Position numbers and translations under genes: made by a program
The notes under the pieces: model-generated
Database searches by the model: none
Told to the model about the DNA's origin: nothing
What the model saw: only the letters and a program-made list of their open reading frames with translations
Part shown: positions 1 through 5,025 of the stretch, one piece after another
Position numbering within the stretch: position 1 is the stretch's first letter
How the letters are laid out: every line of letters begins with the position of its first letter
Assembly: GCA_020442965.1 (NCBI GenBank)
Contig: JAGRJB010000503.1
Location: forward strand, 1-6,846
Source of the DNA: Pseudomonadales bacterium
Lineage (GTDB): Bacteria > Pseudomonadota > Gammaproteobacteria > Steroidobacterales > Steroidobacteraceae
Direction: 5' to 3'
Length of the DNA: 6,846 nt

Positions 1-1361
1 TCATTCTTCGGATAGTCGTATGCGGTGTGTTCGAATTCCGTCGCGGCATCTACGAAGTCACCGCTCTCGAACAGCGTCTCTGCCAACAACAGATTCGTCC
101 CGGCGGACTCTGGTTCCTTCGGGAAAGACTGCAGATAGGTGCGGTACCAGCGCGCAGCCTCAGCATAGTCGGCGGGCTTCTTCGACGCCTGCGCAGTCGC
201 GTGGTAGTAGCTGGCGACATCCTTCAGGCTCTTGTTGAGCGCCGCCGAAATCGCGCCATACTCGGCCGGGTCGCGGCCCTGCCAGAAAGCCGTGCCGAAA
301 TTGTATCGCTCGATGAAATCCTGCTTACCCTCGAGCACGAGGCTGGCGAAGCCGCCCTTGTCATAAGCCTCGATTGCCTGCATCGCCAACTGCGGCGCGA
401 ACTCGCTGTTCGGATCTTGCGCCACATAGGCGCGATACGCGGCTGCACCGTCCTGGTAACGTTCCTTCTCGACGAACAGGTCGCCGAGTCGCGAGTACAG
501 CAGATGCGCGAAGCGCTTGTCGTCACGCGACGCCAGAAACCGACCGACCGAATCCGCGCCGTCCAGATAGGAAAACGCGATACTGACAACTCGCAAGGTA
601 TCATCCACGAGTTCGCGGTCGGCTCGCGGTAGCTTGTCGATGGACTTCACGCCGTTCGGCTTGCCGGGATCACTTAGTACGTGTTCGATCACGCCCATGA
701 ATGAGGGCAGCGCCTCCTCGTTGAGCCCGCGCTTGAACAGTGACCAGCCTTGCTTGTAAAGGCTCTCTTCATAGAACGATGACTTGTTGCCAAGGGCGAT
801 GACCGCCGCATAGGCGTTTTGCGCAGCTGCATAGTTCTTGTCCGAGAACAGCAGTTCGCCGCGGCGAAATTGCACTTCATCCAACTGCGGCGTGTCGGGA
901 TAGCGGCCCACAAGCTGATCAAGCGTGCCAAGAGCCTTTTCCGGTTGACCGGTTGTTTCGTAGGCACGCGCCAGTTGGTAAAGCACCTCATCATTGCGCG
1001 GATAGTTAGGATAGGCGGTCAGTAACGCACTATAGAGCTTGATCGCCTCGGCGCCCTGCAGATCGATGGCGTTGACTTCGTTGGCCATCCGCTCGATCTC
1101 GCCACCCTCGAGATTGAGATCGCCCAGGCGACGCAGGGCCTCCGCGCGGAGGCGCGGATCGGTATTTTGCAATTCGAGGAACTGCCGGTAGTTCTCCATC
1201 GCACGTTCGGAATCGGCCTTCACGCTGCGACTCGTGTCGAGTACGACCGGCCGCGGTGCGAGGTCTTTGATCGTCGGTTCGCGCTTACTTGCCGCCTGCG
1301 CAGGAGTCGCTGCTGCCAGCAGTGCAACAATGACGCCGAGCCACACGCGCTGCGCACTCAT
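1..1361 (-). CDS. Secreted TPR-repeat protein, 3' end beyond window
   Basis: The frame is open from ATG 1361 to the left edge, giving 453 complete codons and no stop, so the C-terminus is missing. Residues 1-23 are a clear Sec signal peptide (MSAQRVWLGVIVALLAAATP, then AQA), with likely cleavage before ASK, which places the protein in the periplasm or at the outer membrane. After a linker (24-50), helical TPR-like pairs follow at about 51-85, 124-157 (DEVLYQLARAYETTGQPEKA), 161-194, 198-231 (LYKQGWSLFKRG), 283-316 and 398-450. TPR arrays scaffold protein complexes; no enzymatic motif is visible. The ATG overlaps the stop of the upstream gene as ATGA and lacks a good Shine-Dalgarno, so translation is probably coupled. 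The visible part has no cysteine. The LYKQGW-type repeats recall AgmU/GltD-like and BamD/YbgF-like TPR proteins. TPR identity is fairly sure; the specific relationship is inference. Confidence 0.9.
   Translation of the reverse strand, partial: MSAQRVWLGVIVALLAAATPAQAASKREPTIKDLAPRPVVLDTSRSVKADSERAMENYRQFLELQNTDPRLRAEALRRLGDLNLEGGEIERMANEVNAIDLQGAEAIKLYSALLTAYPNYPRNDEVLYQLARAYETTGQPEKALGTLDQLVGRYPDTPQLDEVQFRRGELLFSDKNYAAAQNAYAAVIALGNKSSFYEESLYKQGWSLFKRGLNEEALPSFMGVIEHVLSDPGKPNGVKSIDKLPRADRELVDDTLRVVSIAFSYLDGADSVGRFLASRDDKRFAHLLYSRLGDLFVEKERYQDGAAAYRAYVAQDPNSEFAPQLAMQAIEAYDKGGFASLVLEGKQDFIERYNFGTAFWQGRDPAEYGAISAALNKSLKDVASYYHATAQASKKPADYAEAARWYRTYLQSFPKEPESAGTNLLLAETLFESGDFVDAATEFEHTAYDYPKN
1358..1361 (-). 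other. ATGA stop/start overlap between two TPR genes
   Basis: The TGA that ends the 683-residue protein shares bases with the ATG of the following TPR gene. No strong Shine-Dalgarno precedes this ATG, so ribosome re-initiation (translational coupling) is the likely mode. It would hold the two TPR proteins near a fixed ratio, as expected for partners in one complex. Confidence 0.85.
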
Positions 1362-3409
1362 GAGCGCGCACTCGTAGAATTCTGGCGGGGTGCAACCTCG
1401 ACCGGCGGTTGGTCGTCAGCCGGATTCTGGTCGATCGGAGTCGAATCGGCAGGATCGGGGGCCGAGACGCCCGGCTGAGGCATCGCCTGCGTCCCCGAAT
1501 CGGGCGACGGCGCGTCGTTCGAAGGCGTTACCGGCGCCTTGCTCGCAAGACCGTCGTAAATCGCGGCGAGCTCGAAACGCGCCTGCACGCTGTAAGCTGC
1601 CAGGCGAGCCTTCTGCTGCTCCAGTTGCTCGATCGCCAGACGCTCTAACAAGTCGTTCTGTTGCGCCTGCATGTCGACCAGCCGTACCGTCAGTTCGTCG
1701 AGCCGGCTCTTGAGCGCTTGCAGGCGTGCCGCAAACTCTCCAGTATTCATCGGTGCGCTGCTGCGCGCTTTCTCGACGCGTATCCAACGATTGCCCGCCT
1801 CACGCAGGGCCTGATCGAGATCGCGCAGCGTACGGCGTTCGTGCCACGCGCGCGCCTTGAACGCCTCATCCAGCTGCCAATAGAGCGCGCCCTTGATGAG
1901 CCTGGCCTTGTCACGCAGCGCGTTGTTCGCGTCGTCCATGGGCATGACGGCCAACGCCGCTTCGACCCGCTGTATACGTGCCCACTGGTCACGCTGCTCG
2001 GGCGTTCCGAGCGCTGCGACATCGTTCTCCTGCTCGACTTGCGTCAGCTGGTTGGCGACGTCATCGCGCCGCGACCGGAGTTGATCAACTGCGCCACTCG
2101 CAAGCAAGGCGTCGGCGCGGGGCAAGCGCTCTGCGTAGGCGCGCTCGCGAGTATCGATCATGTTATCGAACGCCTCGATGCTGTTGTCCCAATGCAGCAA
2201 GGTGGTACTCAGAAAACCGAGATCGCGATAGTTCTTGAGACCCTCCTGAAAATCGTGACTCGCAAGGAGCGCGTACAAATAGCGTGATTCGGGGGCGTCG
2301 GGCACCTGCCTTAGAGACCAGAACCAGCCATACTGCTGCTGATCGTCTTTGGCGACGAACTGATCCAACAGCTGCTCGTTCTTGATCTTGGTGATCGATT
2401 GATCGATACGCCCGGATTCTTCACTGAACGAGCGCAATGCCAGCTCATAGCTCTCGGCGGCCTGCGCATCGGCGTTCAACTTGCGAAACGCGTACGGAAT
2501 CGCGAGATAGGATTCCTGCACCGCCGCATCGAGCAGGTTTCGATCGCGCAGCTCGAGCCACGGGGTTAGAGCGCGCTCGTATTTTCCGGTCGCGGCGTCC
2601 GCCCAGCCGACACCTAACAAGGCCTTGGTCGAGTACGGGCCGTTCAGGCGAACGCGCTCGAGCGGCACGCGCGCCTTCTCGGGCTGATCGGCCTGGATAT
2701 AGGCATAGCCCAGCGCGAGATTGGCGCGATCGCGCAGTGCCCGCAATTCGCGCCGGCCACTCTCCAACTGCCCGACGCGCGACAGAATTGGATCCGCCTC
2801 TGTGACGAGTCCCTTTCGAACGAGTGCGACACCAAGATTGAACTCGGCGTACGCCAGCCAGTCCTGCTGGCCGCCGCGCGCACGCCAGCCGTTCAGGAGC
2901 GTGATCGCTTCGTCAAATCGCTCCTGGCGCATCAAAGTGTTAGCCAGCAAATGCAGACGCTCGGCCTCCAGCTCCGGCGTGAGCACCCCTTCGATTGATC
3001 GCAGGGCGCGCTCCGCCCGATCCAGGTAACCACGGTCATACCAGATCTTGCCGAGGTAGAACCAGGCGCGATTGCGCACGTCCTGCGGCAAATTCCTCGT
3101 CAATAGCCGCTCGAATCGTTGCCCCGCCTCGTTGTGCATGCCAAGCGACAGGTACAGACCGCCCAGCAACAACTCGCCATCGGCATCGTGGTTCGGCGTC
3201 CTGTTCCACTGCCGATACGCATTGAGCCGTGTCAGCGCTTCGAAGTCCTTGCCTTGGTAGAAATAGAACAGCACGTCGCCATAGTGCAAATCGCGCACGA
3301 CCGACGGCGGCAGCCTGCCGGCATCCCGGTCGTCCGCTGATTGGGCTGGTACCGCACTGGTCGCTCCCACGAGCAGACAACCAGCCACTAACAAAACACG
3401 CGACAGCAT
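1358..3409 (-). CDS. Secreted TPR and coiled-coil protein, 683 aa
   Basis: Residues 1-22 form a Sec signal peptide (MLSRVLLVAGCLLVGATSAV, then PA) with likely cleavage before QSADD. Residues about 40-330 are degenerate TPR helices: FYQGKDFEALTRL near 50-62, ELLLGGLYLSLG near 79-90, AWFYLGKIWYDRGYLDRAE near 115-133, LANTLMRQERFDEAI near 155-169, NLGVALVRKG near 191-200, and LALGYAYIQADQPEKA near 231-246. A long charged helical part follows, with probable coiled coils near 415-480 and 556-615 (RLQALKSRLDELTVRL onwards). The end (about 624-683) is a disordered Pro/Ser/Asp tail. The only cysteine is in the signal peptide. It starts 9 nt after the preceding stop with only a weak GGGA far upstream, so coupling is likely. 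This is probably a periplasmic scaffold; no catalytic motif is seen. The architecture recalls large TPR components of Glt/Agl-like clusters, but I cannot name the family. Confidence 0.9.
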   Translation of the reverse strand: MLSRVLLVAGCLLVGATSAVPAQSADDRDAGRLPPSVVRDLHYGDVLFYFYQGKDFEALTRLNAYRQWNRTPNHDADGELLLGGLYLSLGMHNEAGQRFERLLTRNLPQDVRNRAWFYLGKIWYDRGYLDRAERALRSIEGVLTPELEAERLHLLANTLMRQERFDEAITLLNGWRARGGQQDWLAYAEFNLGVALVRKGLVTEADPILSRVGQLESGRRELRALRDRANLALGYAYIQADQPEKARVPLERVRLNGPYSTKALLGVGWADAATGKYERALTPWLELRDRNLLDAAVQESYLAIPYAFRKLNADAQAAESYELALRSFSEESGRIDQSITKIKNEQLLDQFVAKDDQQQYGWFWSLRQVPDAPESRYLYALLASHDFQEGLKNYRDLGFLSTTLLHWDNSIEAFDNMIDTRERAYAERLPRADALLASGAVDQLRSRRDDVANQLTQVEQENDVAALGTPEQRDQWARIQRVEAALAVMPMDDANNALRDKARLIKGALYWQLDEAFKARAWHERRTLRDLDQALREAGNRWIRVEKARSSAPMNTGEFAARLQALKSRLDELTVRLVDMQAQQNDLLERLAIEQLEQQKARLAAYSVQARFELAAIYDGLASKAPVTPSNDAPSPDSGTQAMPQPGVSAPDPADSTPIDQNPADDQPPVEVAPRQNSTSARS

Positions 3410-3418
3410 GATGGAGCG

Positions 3419-4102
3419 CTATTCCCAATCCCTGATCGCGAACTCGGGCTGCGCACGGCGCTGTCGGTCGGTGATCTTCAGCTCCAGGTACTTGGCCCCC
3501 ACGCTCTTCTCGAAGCGCAAATTGGCGCCACGTCGATAGTCACGCTGGTTAGGCCCCTTGCCCGCGAACAGTGCTACTAATTCGTGCTTACCAACCTTGA
3601 GGTTGCCCACGTAGATGCGCTGCACGCCGCCCTTCAGGAGCGCCTCGGCCTCGCGCGGGGTGTATAGATAGTTGGACACCTCACGGTTGTCGATCTTGAG
3701 CTGCACGGAATCGAGTGCAAAGAATTCACCGACATCCATCGACACGAAAACGGCTACTTGCGTATTGGCCGGGAACAGCAGTTCCTCCTCCAACACGAAC
3801 AAATCCTTGTTGAGATCGACAACGTCCTTCTTGAGTGACTGGATCTGTTCATCCAGCCCACGCGTATCGACCGGCGCGGCAGTCGACGACTCGCTCGCCG
3901 CAGTAGCGTCAACAGGTGCTCCGCCGGGGGGGGCCACGCCTGCGGAATCGACGGCCGCATCGGCCGGAGCCGCAACGACTGGTTCGGTCCGTGAGTCCGG
4001 TTGCTGTGCCGCTCGCTGTTCCTGCACCTGCGCCTGTGCCGGTGTTACCCAGCAGGCTACGGTCAACATGAGAGCGAGGAGCGCTGTGGTACGTTTGATC
4101 AT
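3419..4102 (-). CDS. Conserved-looking secreted protein with coiled coil and beta-type C-domain
   Basis: The frame is open from an ATG at 4138, but I choose the ATG at 4102. It places a signal peptide at the N-terminus (MIKRTTALLALMLTVACW, ending AQA before QVQEQ) and has GGA 6 nt upstream, whereas the earlier ATG has no Shine-Dalgarno. This gives 227 residues. Residues 25-80 are an Ala/Pro/Asp linker, and 81-111 a coiled coil (LDEQIQSLKKDVVDLNKDLF onwards). Residues 112-227 are a compact domain with alternating strands: VQLKID, IYVGNLKVGKHELVALF, LELKITD. The GNLKVGKHEL part resembles PEGA-like or Ig-like beta folds. TVAC at residues 14-17 is a poor lipobox, so a lipoprotein is a weaker alternative. 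The function is not recognised. It sits between the thioredoxin-like gene and the TPR genes and is probably a periplasmic part of the same complex. Confidence 0.85.
   Translation of the reverse strand: MIKRTTALLALMLTVACWVTPAQAQVQEQRAAQQPDSRTEPVVAAPADAAVDSAGVAPPGGAPVDATAASESSTAAPVDTRGLDEQIQSLKKDVVDLNKDLFVLEEELLFPANTQVAVFVSMDVGEFFALDSVQLKIDNREVSNYLYTPREAEALLKGGVQRIYVGNLKVGKHELVALFAGKGPNQRDYRRGANLRFEKSVGAKYLELKITDRQRRAQPEFAIRDWE
3926..3933 (-). repeat. C8 homopolymer inside coding sequence
   Basis: Eight consecutive G on the plus strand are eight C on the coding strand, read as GCC CCC CCC (Ala-Pro-Pro) in the Pro/Ala linker of the small secreted protein. Gain of one C moves the ribosome into a frame that stops at about 3754, and loss of one C into a frame that stops at about 3909. 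Either slip removes the C-terminal domain. Confidence 0.8.
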
Positions 4103-4147
4103 ATGTTTTCCGGTTGAAAAGGCGGGCGACTGCTGCATTGGCGGTAC

Positions 4148-4693
4148 TCATTCATCCAACAGAGGGCGCAGCACCCGCACATACTGCGCCTCATCAAGAC
4201 GGCGCCAGTCGCGCTGCACAAACCGCACTTTGCCTGTTCGATCGATCATTACAATGGTCGGCAGTTCATTGACGTGGTAGTCCCGTCCAATGTTCTTCTC
4301 GGCCTGCACCACCAAAGGAAAACTGACATCCAGTCCTTTGGCAAAACTCAGGGCCCGGTCTTCGTTCGCGTCGAGATTGACACTGACGACTACCAGACCG
4401 GCGCTGCGATAGGTCTGCGAGATCCTCTCCAGAGCGTCCAGCTGCCCGCGGCAGACGTTGCAGCGCCCGCTCCAGAAGGACAGCACAACGACGTCGCCGC
4501 GATATTCCGAGAGGCGCACGTTCTCCCCCGACAAGGCCTTCGCGGCGAAGTCGGGCGCGGTAGTACCGAGCAGCGCGGTCTCGTCGGCCGCGTACACCGG
4601 TGCCGCCACAAGAATCAGCCACAGCAGCACGAGCGGTAGCGCATTTGGCAACCGCGCCGTACTCGCCAATGTCGGATATCGCTGCCCCACCAA
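4148..4693 (-). CDS. Secreted TlpA/ResA-like thioredoxin-fold protein
   Basis: This is a 181-residue periplasmic thiol-disulfide oxidoreductase of the TlpA/ResA/AhpC-TSA type. A signal peptide is visible (hydrophobic LVLLWLILVA at 21-30, VYA before ADE, cleavage near 35). The mature part opens with GTTAPDFAAKALSGENVRLS, the usual redoxin entry. The CxxC is C78-N-V-C81 in FWSGRCNVCRGQ; the position before the first Cys is Arg where the family usually has Trp. The cis-proline is P145 in NELPTIVMID, followed by the DRTGKV turn. The start is non-ATG: TTG at 4693 has AAGGA 6 nt upstream, GTG at 4690 would be 9 nt away, and no in-frame ATG precedes the signal peptide. It is the first gene of the operon; the next start is 45 nt downstream. 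Known members reduce or isomerise envelope disulfides; the client here is unknown. Confidence 0.93.
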   Translation of the reverse strand: MVGQRYPTLASTARLPNALPLVLLWLILVAAPVYAADETALLGTTAPDFAAKALSGENVRLSEYRGDVVVLSFWSGRCNVCRGQLDALERISQTYRSAGLVVVSVNLDANEDRALSFAKGLDVSFPLVVQAEKNIGRDYHVNELPTIVMIDRTGKVRFVQRDWRRLDEAQYVRVLRPLLDE

Positions 4694-4699
4694 GCCGAA

Positions 4700-4704
4700 T
4701 CCTT
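4700..4704 (-). promoter_or_regulatory. Ribosome binding site AAGGA of the thioredoxin-like gene
   Basis: AAGGA on the minus strand lies 6 nt before TTG 4693 and 9 nt before GTG 4690. It supports a non-ATG start in this short interval and decides the N-terminus, although it cannot separate the two adjacent codons. Confidence 0.6.
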
Positions 4705-4823
4705 CGCTTCCTCAAACCACAAAACGAGACAGTTGCAAGACATCCGCGACCGCGCGTCCGGCATCAGTCCTTTGACCCGTGCGCTCAAACAGGCGTTCCC
4801 AGCGTCACAAACGTCGCACCGGC

Positions 4824-4832
4824 AGTTTAACA
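4824..4832 (-). promoter_or_regulatory. Weak extended -10 candidate for the envelope operon
   Basis: The minus strand reads TGT TAAACT: an extended -10 (TGn) followed by a 4/6 match to TATAAT. The hexamer about 17 nt upstream is poor. A start just downstream would give a leader of roughly 120 nt before TTG 4693. This rests on pattern matching only; a promoter elsewhere in the gap is equally possible. Confidence 0.2.
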
Positions 4833-4903
4833 ATGTCAGTGAAGCGCCGTCGCGCTTGATCGCGTAAGCACATGACGGATCGCACATTTATTTGCCGCAA
4901 AGG

Positions 4904-4919
4904 TGCCTGGGAGCAGGCA
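4904..4919. repeat. 6-bp hairpin with 4-nt loop
   Basis: TGCCTG at 4904-4909 pairs perfectly with CAGGCA at 4914-4919 around GGAG. On the minus strand it is followed by CCTTTGCGG, which is too short a T-run for a standard intrinsic terminator. It lies 4 nt from the larger three-way element and may be part of the same structured region. Confidence 0.5.
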
Positions 4920-4923
4920 TGGG

Positions 4924-4978
4924 CGTCGGCGGTCCGCGACATTCGCGACAACTACCGCGGTCAGGTAGCCCGCCGACG
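4924..4978. repeat. Nested inverted repeat, possible three-way junction
   Basis: CGTCGGCGG (4924-4932) is a perfect reverse complement of CCGCCGACG (4970-4978), a 9-bp GC-rich outer stem. Two hairpins nest inside it: CGCGA/TCGCG (4935-4939 and 4943-4947, loop CAT) and CTACC/GGTAG (4952-4956 and 4964-4968, 7-nt loop). Together they make a Y-shaped fold in DNA or in RNA from either strand. It lies 48 nt past the DUF1501-like stop and more than 200 nt before the thioredoxin-like start. It could be a transcript 3'-end structure, a REP-like palindrome or part of a leader. I know no named family that matches. Confidence 0.55.
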
Positions 4979-4996
4979 AGTCTGAAGTCGATCGTG

Positions 4997-5012
4997 GGCA
5001 CCCAGGGGTGCC
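4997..5012 (-). terminator. Terminator-like hairpin just after the DUF1501-like stop, no T-run
   Basis: GGCACCC (4997-5003) and GGGTGCC (5006-5012) are perfect complements. With a realistic loop this gives a 6-bp stem around 4 nt. It begins 13 nt after the TAA at 5026-5028, where an intrinsic terminator or 3'-stabilising hairpin would sit. The bases after it on the minus strand (CACGATCG) contain no T-run, so a canonical intrinsic terminator is not supported. Its role is uncertain. Confidence 0.35.
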
Positions 5013-5025
5013 ACACCGAGGAACC

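Larger units (their letters stand above)
4694..5025. other. 332-nt non-coding gap between two minus-strand transcription units
   Basis: No convincing gene is present on either strand. The right part (about 4904-5012) is packed with inverted repeats, listed separately. The left part (4694-4890) holds the Shine-Dalgarno of the thioredoxin-like gene and a weak promoter candidate. All other gene junctions in the window are 45 nt or shorter. This gap is therefore the natural place for the 3' end of the DUF1501-like unit and the promoter of the envelope operon. Confidence 0.75.

Noticed and set aside
27..632. 201-residue plus-strand open frame
   Set aside because: Antisense to the left-edge TPR protein, with no signal peptide or motif.
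1352..1369. Near-palindrome GCGC-A-CTCATGAG-C-GCGC over the ATGA junction
   Set aside because: The centre leaves no loop and one pair is mismatched; short palindromes are common in such GC-rich sequence.
1661..2287. 208-residue plus-strand open frame
   Set aside because: Antisense to the 683-aa TPR protein, with no domain; a composition-driven shadow.
4103..4138. Earlier in-frame ATG at 4138 for the 227-aa protein
   Set aside because: It would add 12 residues before a good signal peptide and has no Shine-Dalgarno, while ATG 4102 has GGA at a suitable distance.
4615..4887. 90-residue Cys-rich minus-strand frame in the gap and over the start of the thioredoxin-like gene
   Set aside because: No Shine-Dalgarno before its ATG (GCGGCAAATAA precedes it), it runs out of frame into a well-supported gene, and its composition looks random.
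4891..4901. TTTGC/GCAAA inverted repeat
   Set aside because: Only 4 bp with a 3-nt loop, too weak to call on its own.
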